The notes beneath the pieces were generated by a model. That model saw only the letters and a program-made list of their open reading frames with translations, did not search any database and was not told where the DNA came from. The position numbers and the translations under genes were made by a program. This document shows positions 50,580-64,000 of a stretch of DNA of 64,000 nt, in pieces; the stretch's first letter is position 1; each line of letters begins with the position of its first letter. Location of the stretch: positions 602,763 to 666,762 of the forward strand of contig JAPTYO010000007.1 of assembly GCA_036873135.1 (NCBI GenBank), given 5' to 3'. Origin of the DNA: Clarkia xantiana subsp. parviflora (taxonomy: Eukaryota; Streptophyta; Magnoliopsida; Myrtales; Onagraceae).

Positions 50580-53500
50580 ATGGCCACGAAGAAGAGCGTC
50601 GGATCCCTGAAGGAGGCTGATTTGAAGGGGAAGAGAGTGTTCGTGAGGGTGGATCTGAACGTTCCATTGGATGACAACCTCAAGATCACCGATGACACCA
50701 GAGTTAGAGCTGCCGTCCCCACCATCAAGTACTTGATGAGTAACGGCGCCAAAGTCATCCTCTCCAGTCACTTGGTAATCTCATAGAATCCTTGGAAAAT
50801 GACCATGTTTAATGTTCGAGCTCTGATTCTGATTTTCATTTACTACTGCTGTCGAATCGCTCGCTGCCATACATATGGATCACTGTTTTGTTATTTTTAG
50901 CATATTTGAAGTGCTTACATATAGATCACTGCTGGTTTTGTAATCTCATCAAATACTTGGCATATGATTATGTTCTAGTTTGAACCGACTTCACTTTTTC
51001 GTGTATTGCTGCTGTTGAATCACTAGCTGCCATTCATCTAGATTATTGTTGTTTTGCGTTTCTTCAGCATTTCTGGAATCCGTACTTCAGTTCCTGTTTA
51101 CATTGGTGATTGTTCAGCTTTGGACTAGAAAATGTTCATACTGCCTCAAATTCAGTTAGTTATATTACCAATTTCATTTAGTTTCTCTTGGTCCAGTTAT
51201 GTGTAGTCTGTTCTTATTATAATCTTGCTTATGGGTCTGTCTTTTTTGTAAATCGTGGTAGTTTAACTGTTGATTGCATTTTGACAACTCTTGAAAAGTA
51301 CACTAAGATGTCTGCATCATTTCCAAGAGCTTAGGTAGCGCAGTCCAACATGATAAATAGTGGGTTTTCGATTTCTCTAGTTCCTCTCCATGTCTGGCCT
51401 TCATCAGGTATCGGTCTTTGGGTGTGGATTCTAAACGGCATAAGAATATTCTTTAAAAGCATTGTTATATTTACCTTTTTTTTTGTAAGTATATGTAGCT
51501 TTTTTTTGGGCAAGTATATGTACCTGGTTGGTGAAATGTGGTCCCGTCTCCTCTATGCGCTTGTATTGTTTATTCATTTTGTAATATATTAATTGCTTTT
51601 CTTTGTCTGACCATTTTCATGTATTGTTTTTCTTTGCTGTCCTGCGATGTTCTTCTTTTGCATGACCATATTATGAGAACAAAAATGGTGTGGTCGTAGT
51701 AATTACTATTGAGAAATATGAAGAAACCAGCGGATTCGTGCATGCAACTTTTATTCAGATGACCTGATCAATAACATATAGAAATTACGGATAACTGAAC
51801 TGAAAGAGATACTGAGAAGCCGCAGCTAAATTATACTGAGAAATTTTTGATCATGTAGTTAAATTTTCTGTTCAAGTAATCCGAGTGTTCTAATGCATGC
51901 ACACCACTGCATTTGATGTATTGCCACTTCCTCATTGATGTATTGAGTTCTTTGACTGTTGATCTTTTAATTACTTCTTTGAAAACGAATTGCAGGGACG
52001 CCCAAAGGGTGTCACTCCCAAGTACAGTTTGAAGCCTCTCGTACCCAGGCTATCTGAGCTTCTTGGAGTAGAGGTACATATTGAGACTCTACACTAGACC
52101 AGTCTTTCCTTTGTATATTTTCCGGGTGCCCTTCTCATTGAAGCTTTTGGGCTTTAAACAGGTCAAGATCGCAAATGACTGCATTGGAGAGGAGGTGGAG
52201 AAGTTGGTAGCTGAGCTTCCCGAAGGAGGCGTTCTGCTTCTTGAGAATGTTAGATTCTACAAGGAAGAGGAGAAGAACGACCCTGAGTTTGCAAAGAAGC
52301 TTGCTTCTCTTGCAGACGTTTACGTTAATGACGCATTTGGAACTGCTCACAGAGCGCATGCTTCCACAGAGGGAGTTGCCAAGTACTTGAAGCCCTCTGT
52401 TGCTGGTTTCCTCATGCAGAAGGTATGAAAAGTCTTCTCTACCAGCATTATGAACCCCGAGTGGAATAATGCTGATTCACGACTGGTTCTCGGTTTCAGG
52501 AACTCGATTACCTTGATGGGGCTGTGTCGAACCCAAAGAGACCTTTTGCTGCAATTGTTGGTGGGTCAAAGGTATCGAGCAAGATCGGAGTGATTGAATC
52601 CCTCTTAGAGAAGGTTGACTTGCTGTTGCTCGGAGGAGGCATGATCTTCACCTTCTACAAGGCTCAGGGTTATTCAGTTGGATCATCCCTCGTAGAAGAA
52701 GACAAACTTGAACTTGCCACTCTTCTAATTGAGAAGGCCAAGTCCAAGGGTGTTTCTCTACTTCTTCCCACTGATGTTGTTATTGCCAACAAGTTTGCAC
52801 CTGATGCTGAGAGCAAGGTTTGTACATTTATCTCTTTCTCTATCACTAAACTAAAGAAAGCTGCTTTATGGGGAGAAAAAAAACTAGGGTTAACAGGTTT
52901 TTAGTTGTCGATGTTTGACCATTTTTGGGTTTTGATCCATGATATTTTTTTTTGCCTAGTTTTAGTTTTGGTACCATATGTTTGCAGATTTTTCTAGTTT
53001 TGGTCCGACCGTTACATTCCGTTCATTTTTTTTGTTAAGTGACATGTGCAAGTCACGTGATCTACCCTAGGTTTAGGTTGTCAATTCCCCCAAATTTGAC
53101 CCATTAAATCTAGCTCAATTCGCCCTAATGAACTAGGTTTAGGGTGTCAATTCCCCCAAATTTGAACAAAATTGAAAGTTTAGGTTAGATCACTTGACTT
53201 GCACATGTCACTTAACGGACTAAAACTAGAAAAATCCGCAAACGTATGGTACTAAAACTAGGCAATAAAAACATCATGGACCAAAACCCGAAAGTGGTCA
53301 AACATTATGGACCAAAAGACCCGTTAACCCAAAAAACTAATATTAAGGTTCCTTTACCTTGTCTCAGATCGTTCAAGCAACATGCATTCCTGATGGGTGG
53401 ATGGGTCTTGACATTGGCCCCAACAGCATCAAGACATTTAGCGAGGCTTTGGACACAACCAAGACTGTGATCTGGAACGGACCAATGGGTGTGTTTGAGT

Positions 53501-53812
53501 TTGATAAATTTGCCGTCGGAACCGAGGTATGTTAAATTACTTCATGAACTACTCCAAGAAATGAGTTCTTAGCGAAGTACTTATATACCATTGGAAATTT
53601 GTGTCTCTGAATATCAGGCCATAGCCAAGAAGCTCGCGGAATTAGGTGAGAAAGGTGTGACCACCATCATTGGGGGAGGCGACTCAGTTGCAGCGGTGGA
53701 GAAGGTGGGGCTCGCTGATAAGATGAGCCACATCTCGACCGGAGGTGGAGCGAGCTTGGAGTTGCTCGAGGGGAAACCACTCCCTGGAGTGCTCGCACTG
53801 AACGATGCGTGA
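50580..53812 (+). CDS. PGK: Phosphoglycerate kinase, cytosolic
   Basis: Six exons: 50580-50774, 51996-52073, 52162-52422, 52500-52817, 53368-53526 and 53618-53812, 401 residues, the normal length of the cytosolic enzyme. It starts [20 protein letters not shown] with no plastid transit peptide. Landmarks are [11 protein letters not shown] (substrate-binding Asp/Asn), [21 protein letters not shown], the hinge/nucleotide region [21 protein letters not shown] and [11 protein letters not shown] with [12 protein letters not shown]. It transfers phosphate from 1,3-bisphosphoglycerate to ADP in glycolysis and runs in reverse for gluconeogenesis. It lies upstream of the plastidic GAPDH gene in the same orientation, but as a separate gene about 2.2 kb away. 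Intron 4 contains a complete MITE (52887-53330); the splice sites on both sides are intact. Confidence 0.98.
52887..53330. mobile_element. Complete Mutator-like MITE in PGK intron 4 (GGGTTAACAGG family)
   Basis: Long inverted repeats (about 170-200 bp each) begin GGGTTAACAGG and end CCCGTTAACCC. The flanks AAAAAACTA at 52878-52886 and 53331-53339 are an exact 9 bp duplication. Subterminal CCGTTCATTTTTTTTGTTAA and GTGACATGTGCAAGTCACGT occur on the left and inverted on the right. The short centre has two copies of a CTAGGTTTAGG(G/T)TGTCAATT unit. Confidence 0.93.
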
Positions 53813-54150
53813 TGAGGTTGAGATTGGTTAGCTACTTGCCCTACACTTGATGATCTGCCCTTGCTGTTTGTTTTAGGGTATGTTTGATTAGATTGTGGTA
53901 AAATAATGAAGTTAGTTCAGGAAAAGAGGTTTGGAATAAGGCAGTTTTGTGTAAAATTTCTTGAAGACAAACAGAAAAAACCCTTTCTTGGTCGAGGAAG
54001 GGGTATGAGTATTGAAAAGACTGTTTTGCAAATGCGTTGTGTATTGTTGGGATGTCGGAGAGTGTCGATTCGGTGTGTAAGCTCAGCACGAACTGAAGAA
54101 ATGAAAGGTTAAGTACGGAAAATTCTTAGATGAGCTTGATATTTGCATTA

Positions 54151-54708
54151 GGGTTAATAACTAAAAAACTGTTCAAGGTTTAACCTATGTTAAAATTAGG
54201 TGTCTGAAGTTTGAAATGTTAAAATGGACTGTCCCAAGTTTCATTTTTGTTGAAATTTGGTGTCTCTGTGCGTCTTTTCATCTCCATTCAATCATTTTCA
54301 TTAACCCACTAACCTACTCTTTTTTTTTTTGACGAAGCCCACTAACCTATTCATAATCCATCACTCTTTACTTTTCACAAAATTGTCAAATTTCATCTAA
54401 AAATCGAATATTAAAAAAAAAGTTTCTAGAAGAGTGGTGTGGAGCTATTTTCCAAGGACAATAGAGCGAGATTTACTTGACTGGATGTGACCAACTTTTT
54501 AGGTGACGATCCCGGTAAGATGACGAGAATGGAGTGTGTATGACAGCTCCAATTTGACAGATGGTTTCGTCGGAATTGACTTCCCTAAAGTAATTACACC
54601 GGGACACTAAATTTCAACAAAAATAAAACTTGAGACAGTCCATTTTAACATTTCAAACTTCAGACATCTAATTTTAACATAGGGTAAACCTTGGACAGTT
54701 TTTTAGTA
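54151..54708. mobile_element. Mutator-like MITE, GGGTTAATAACT family, between PGK and GAPCp
   Basis: The left end GGGTTAATAACTAAAAAACTG pairs with an inverted right end (ACTAAAAAACTGTCCAAGG) over about 120 bp, including TTTGAAATGTTAAAATGGAC. The extreme right end has lost the AACCC terminus, so the boundary is approximate. The centre holds GACGATCCCGGTAAGATGACG and other unpaired sequence. Confidence 0.75.
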
Positions 54709-54709
54709 C

Positions 54710-55900
54710 ATAAGCAATAAGCAATGAGATGAGATGTTTTTGCTACCGAAGAAATTGAGTTATTTGGTTTTTATGTGTACATAGTAAGTAGATAGAATAA
54801 CTGTTTTGATCGTCTATATAATGGTAACTAAGTAAAGATCGACTCTTGCAGGCAGTTTCATTTTTGCTACTTCATAATGTATATATATATGATATAATAA
54901 ACAGTATAATAAATAAGATTACATGCTTGTCCTCCATTGTTTGTAATTTATTAGCTAGGGAATAAATAAGTATTTGTATTAATTAAAAAAAAAAAAAAAA
55001 AGTTGAGGCATGCACGCTGATGACACTAGTTTGATTGATGGGGATGTATTGTATGTACTAGGACCAAACTTTATTGTTTCCTCTTTCGATCAGAATTGTT
55101 AGTGAATCAAATGACGTAATTTCATCTATTATTCATATACATTTAATATAGTGTTGATCCATCTCAATTATATGTTAAGACTTATTTATGTGACATTATA
55201 TTTTTACCTATATATACACTTTAAAACAGTCCTAAAAATAAATAATTAATTAATATTCACAACCCTATATAAACATGATGGGAGCAAATTTCACAACTTA
55301 TATGAGGATTGTAATAATAAATAAGTAAAATAAAAGATGCAAGAAACTTATATATAAATTTCTTTATTTTGATTCCACCGATCCTTTCGCAATCTTCCAC
55401 GCACTTCACGACAACTACATTACATTACCCCCGCTTCCCACATTTTTTTAATATATATTATTTCTAGAATCAATCTACAATATATTATTATGCACAAACA
55501 TCGAAATTTCCAACAATTATTTATATATATAATATAATGTATCTGCTGTAAGAATTTAGTTTTTTAAATAAAATACCTACTAGAGTGTATAAATAATTTA
55601 TTCACGGAGTTCAGTTACCCCATCATCCTGGAATATATGAAAGAGCCGAAAAAGAAATATATGATTATTATTTATTTATATTATAAAGAAAAAACGGAAA
55701 GTCAGAATGTATAGAATTTAATTAATTTCCAGAAAATAATAAAATTTACAGTTTATTGCAGTTGCGTTTCTCTTTGTTCATAAAAAACTCCGTCAATTTC
55801 AGCAAAAAAAAAAAAAAAAAAAAAACTCCGTCAACTTAGCGCAGCTTGAGAGAAGGCATTATTTCTGTTATTTTAATTTTAAATTAAATAAATAAATAGT
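54710..55900. other. AT-rich intergenic DNA with poly(A) tracts
   Basis: No gene seen. A runs occur near 54984-55001 and 55804-55825. The region upstream of the GAPCp leader turns CT-rich after 55950. Confidence 0.6.
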
Positions 55901-56013
55901 TTCTTGCAGGTGCCTGATGCTGCCTACCTTCTATAGCCAACTTGTCACCAACCTCTGATTCTCTTCTCCTCCTTCAAAAACCCTCTGCTTCTTCTTCTTC
56001 TCCTTCCTTGCTT

Positions 56014-56026
56014 CTCTAGGGTTTCT
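56014..56026 (+). promoter_or_regulatory. Telo-box-like CTAGGGTTT in the GAPCp leader
   Basis: TCTCTAGGGTTTCTG in a CT-rich 5' leader about 40 bases before the ATG. Telo-box plus CT-rich leaders are common in plant housekeeping genes. Confidence 0.45.
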
Positions 56027-56061
56027 GTGTTTCCAAGGTGCGAGAGAACTCACTGCAGCCA

Positions 56062-60411
<4,350 letters not shown>

Positions 60412-60479
60412 GAAGTGGGGCTAGCTAATGAGCCGCAGCTTATTGAGGAAGAAGTGGGATTTTCTTCCTTAATCGACAT

Positions 60480-61490
60480 GTTTTTGTCCGTCTTAGTATT
60501 GTTTTTGTTTTACAATAATTAAAAGTATCAATTTAAATAATATATATATTTATACAGTTTAATTGTTAAACTTTATAAGTTTGTCCGTGTGCATTTCCCG
60601 GTTTGCTCGCCATTATTAGGGGAATTCTTGTTAGTTTCTTTTCATCCGCTTATATAACCTTTAAAATTATATTTTAGTATATAAAGATTAAAAAAAAATT
60701 AGTATATATGTGCACATTTAAAGTAAATAAATCTAAATTAGGTCAAACCTAGAAAAATATATTATATTATATTATATTATAAAAAAAAAAGTATAATTTA
60801 ACCTTATCAATAACTGTGGTAACTTATTAATAATTTTTTCAATTATAATTCTATCCCAATACGTTTCCATTTAAAGTGAGGCCCAAATTTATTCCATTTA
60901 CACATTGGTTCAGAATCAATATCATCGGTCTCGCGTGTAGTACAAGACTCGAAAGAAATGGCCATTCCCACGCTTATATTTTTCATTAATAACCCCGAAA
61001 CTTCCTTCAATCTTTTCTTTTACTTTTCTATTAATATATATAAAAGACATTTAGCTTTTAATATATGTGTATATATATATATATATAATTATAAAATCAG
61101 TTCCATATATATATATATATATTTATATAGTCATGTCATATCATGTCACACGATATTAAAGTATATAATATTGGATGTGTAGAACCTAATCCACTAAGAT
61201 GGTACCAACAAGTATATATCTAAAGTTGTCATAATTCTAAATTCGACCTATATATCGTTAAACACTTTATTAAAGGTAAGTAAATATTAAAAATTATTAA
61301 ACTTGGTTAAAAGTAAATATAAAAAATGATTAATTAGTTGAAAGATGGAGTTGGTAAGTGACGTGATTATTCATAATTTCTTTAATCTTTCAACCCAATA
61401 CGAGCGCTACGGCATGAAACGAAGCATCACAACACTCGTCATTTAATTTCAACAAAGTAATTAAAATAACTCGGTTAGAATATACGCACT
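60480..61490. other. AT-rich intergenic DNA between GAPCp and the metal transporter
   Basis: Only TA/ATT-type low-complexity tracts (for example near 60765-60780, 61066-61088 and 61107-61122); no gene seen. Confidence 0.6.
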
Positions 61491-61495
61491 CCATT

Positions 61496-61502
61496 ATATA
61501 TA
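61496..61502 (+). promoter_or_regulatory. TATA box of the MTP gene
   Basis: CATTATATATAACTCG lies about 85 bases upstream of the ATG at 61584, in the expected place for a TATA element. Confidence 0.6.
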
Positions 61503-61583
61503 ACTCGTAGCTATTTTCATTGAGAGTAGAAAAAGCTTTTGTTTCCAATTACCAATAAATCAAATTATAATTAACCAACATTA

Positions 61584-64000
61584 ATGGCGGCCACAACAGG
61601 CGGCGGCGGAGGAGGCTTCATCGGAGAATCTCAAAGAGAGCTGTTGTCGCCGGTGAATGACGGCGATGAGCTGCCGGAGTTAGAGTTCGATGCTTACGTG
61701 GCTCCACCTCCACCTGATGAGTCGTCGGCATGGCAGCTTAACCTCCATGAGCTCCGACTTACTCAACAACCTTCCGATTCTCTTGACAGCTCTGGCCTCC
61801 ATTGTCGATACCTTCTTCCAACTAACAGTGAGTTATTTTCTTTTCTTTTTGGAGAGGAAATGTAAGTGTTTAATTAACTTGTTGAATAAATAAATATATA
61901 ATTAAATAGGGAAAGAACGGAAAATAGCAGAATATTACAAGAAGCAAGAAAGACTGTATCAAGGATACAATGAGATGCAGACCATGACTGACTCCGGCTG
62001 CTCTCCCGGTGCATTAACTGAGGTACTAACTAATTTTACATTGAATTAACTAATTTTACATTGAATTTTGGCGTCTCAGATTTAAACGGTTGATATTTTA
62101 AATATAACCAATTTGTTTGCAAACAAATGATTACTATCAGCAAACTAAGTAATTTGGATGAACTTGACGTGAAGAATTGTAATCAAATCCAAATCCATTA
62201 ATTTAAACACCAACATACAGAGAGAAAATAAAAACCATCTGCAAGACTGCTAGCTTCGAGCTCAAGTAAGCCTTCTTCTTCTTCAAGTTACGGCTCCAGC
62301 TTCTTCTTCTTCTATTCAAGCACCTCTCCACTTGTATATAACTCATCACCTTGCATGTTTGAGCTGGTTTAGCTGTTGCTCATCAACAAATATTTAGAGT
62401 CTCAATTTTTATTATTGTTGTTATTTGATTTCCCTTTAGAATTTGAGTTAATTTTAACAGATTGAGCTGAAAAGACTATTTTAACATTTTTTTAAGCCTC
62501 CGATTCCGGCAACACACCTTCGATTTCTTGCTACAGCGGTGCAACTGGAGATAACCTGGTCGTAACCTAAGTCCCTAATCGGAGCAGCGTTCTGGTCAGA
62601 GGGGTATTTTTTGAATTTTTAAAATTGTTCACTCACGTGCCTATCACATGATTTGATTTCGTTCAACTTAACCTCAAAATTTAACAGAAACACTAAATAG
62701 CAACACATATGAAACTTGAGACATTCAATTTCGTCATTAGAAACCAAACTGACACATGAGTCAAAATTAAGACAGTAAATAAGTTCTTTTCCCTTAAATT
62801 AACCAATTAAAAAATCTAATGTTTAATATGGTGGAGTTGATTTAATGGATCTGCAGGATGAACTGAAGCAGCTAGCGAGAAGCGAAAGGTTTGCAATACA
62901 AGTATCCAACATCGCAAACATGGTGTTGTTCGCAGCTAAAGTATACGCATCGGTGGAGAGTCGATCAATGGCGGTCATCGCCTCCACTTTGGACTCATTC
63001 TTAGACCTGTTATCGGGTTTCATCCTCTGGTTCACCTCAAACGCTATGCGCAATCCTAATCACTATCGCTACCCCATTGGCAAAAATAGGATGCAACCCG
63101 TTGTAACTTACTAAATTTTTCTAATTTATAACCTAATTAAATTGTTATTTCGTCTTTACGCAACACTTTCTTATTAACATGCCATATTTGATAGGGCATC
63201 ATCGTGTTTGCATCAGTAATGGCTACTCTTGGACTACAGATCATTCTCGAGTCGGTTCGGGAGATATTTGCAAAGGTATATATATTCTGATCAAACATGT
63301 ATTTACTAGTTAATTAGTGTCAATTAGATGTGTAAGTGAAATTGGGTTTGATAAGGTGGCGAGTCCTTATGAAACCAAATTTCACTTAAACCTTCATTTA
63401 GTATGGGAGACCATGTTTAGCACAAGTCAGGTCGACTAGACGTGTAAGTGAAATTTGATTTGACATGGACTCAGACCGGGGCGAGTCCTCTGCCATAATT
63501 TATTAAAGGGTTTATAGGTTTTTTGACACGCTATGTTTGCACACTTTTGACTTTTGGTACTACATGTTTGGTTTTGCCTATTTTTGATACTATACGTTTT
63601 CCAGTTGTTTACTTTTGAACCAATCGTTAGTTGACCGTTAGAGTTGACCATTAAATAGTCACGTGACGTGCACATGCTTAGCCCTAAGTTTGATTTTGTT
63701 CGGTTTAGTCCTAAATTTTTTGTCCTAACTTTATATTTTTGCAATTTAGCCCTTAAAAATTTCCAACCGCACCTTAGGACTAAATTGACCTAGCCATATC
63801 CATGGCTAGGTCGTACCATGGCTAGGGTCGCCGGACACGGGCGACCCTAACCATGTTCCGACCTAGCCATGGGTCGGACCATAGCTAGGTCAATTTAGCA
63901 TAGTTGACCCAATTGCTAAATTGACCTAGCTATGGTCCGATCCATGGCTAGGTCGGACCTTGGTTAGGGTCGCCCGTGTCCGGCGACCCTAGCCATGGTC
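61584..64000 (+). CDS. Metal tolerance protein, Mn-type CDF transporter (5' part; continues past the window)
   Basis: Four exons are seen: 61584-61827, 61910-62022, 62857-63102 and 63195-63275; the rest lies beyond the right edge, in or after an intron that starts at 63276. The N terminus is Gly-rich ([14 protein letters not shown]) with [10 protein letters not shown]. Then comes the CDF-Mn hallmark segment [20 protein letters not shown] and the first membrane helices ([35 protein letters not shown]). The DxxxD metal site of Mn-CDFs is visible as D165 and D169 in LDSFLD; Zn-type members have HxxxD here. [20 protein letters not shown] and [13 protein letters not shown] follow as in MTP8-MTP11. 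It most resembles the MTP9/MTP10 branch, expected to move Mn2+ into endomembrane compartments. Intron 2 and the last intron carry transposon sequence. Confidence 0.92.
62400..62795. mobile_element. Decayed fold-back element in MTP intron 2
   Basis: It contains the modules CTCACGTGCCTATCACATGA, TTAACAGAAACACTAAATAG and GAAACTTGAGACATTCAATT, as in the right arms of the other Mutator-like MITEs, plus a GC-richer middle (CCTCCGATTCCGGC, AATCGGAGCAGCG). The left arm (TTTTAACAGATTGAGCTG) is only weakly matched. Confidence 0.5.
63326..63490. repeat. Two direct repeats of about 50 bp in the MTP intron
   Basis: AGATGTGTAAGTGAAATTGG ... GGCGAGTCCTTATG (63326-63372) recurs as AGACGTGTAAGTGAAATTTG ... 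GGCGAGTCCTCTG (63438-63492). Confidence 0.7.
63508..64000. mobile_element. Long palindromic MITE cut by the window edge, in an MTP intron
   Basis: The left arm opens GGGTTTATAGGTTTTTTGAC. From 63814 to 63900 the arm is paired almost perfectly with 63914-64000 (GACCTAGC, GGTCGCC(G)GACACGGGCGACC, GGTCGGACCATAGCTAGGTC), around a 13-base loop at 63901-63913. The symmetry implies that the right end lies about 300 bases beyond the window. Confidence 0.85.

Overview
The window is nuclear DNA of a flowering plant, most likely a eudicot. The genes are split by many GT-AG introns, intergenic DNA is very AT-rich, and several families are plant-specific (ICR/RIP scaffold, SAUR, ubiquitin-RUB fusion, malectin-LRR receptor kinase, plastidic GAPCp). 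All exon models were built by eye: I joined reading frames across GT/AG borders and checked that exon lengths keep phase. Products are recognised from memory of the families; no database was searched.

Left part (1-24.2 kb): the 3' end of a CID-type RNA-binding protein (+), a DA2/GW2-type RING E3 ligase (+), a ROP-interacting coiled-coil protein ICR (+), the spliceosome factor YJU2 (-), a ubiquitin-RUB/NEDD8 fusion (-) and a CFL1-like WW-domain repressor (-). Middle part (24.2-41.3 kb): gene-poor and AT-rich, with one intronless SAUR gene (-), one small cysteine-rich secreted peptide gene (-), two or three SINE-like copies, long microsatellites and many fold-back elements. Right part (41.3-64 kb): a 24-exon malectin-LRR receptor kinase (+), cytosolic phosphoglycerate kinase (+), plastidic glycolytic GAPDH GAPCp (+) and the 5' part of a manganese-type CDF transporter (MTP9/10-like, +) that runs off the right edge. 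PGK and GAPCp catalyse consecutive steps of lower glycolysis, in cytosol and plastid respectively; their adjacency looks like inherited synteny rather than an operon.

The most distinctive content is non-autonomous DNA transposons. At least a dozen inverted-repeat elements occur. Several start GGGTTAA and have exact 9-10 bp target duplications (17969-18695, 48900-49336, 52887-53330, 59850-60276, 25664-25843), which is the Mutator-like signature. Five of the inverted-repeat elements sit inside introns of expressed genes. A hAT-type MITE with an 8 bp duplication is nested inside a Harbinger/Tourist-type MITE with TAA duplications. A short subterminal module (CCGTC, then a T-rich run, TGTTAA, and a CACGTG/CACATG palindrome) recurs in element families that otherwise differ. 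I saw no CRISPR array, bacterial operon, intact autonomous transposase, rRNA or tRNA gene, and nothing that clearly amounts to a new enzyme system.
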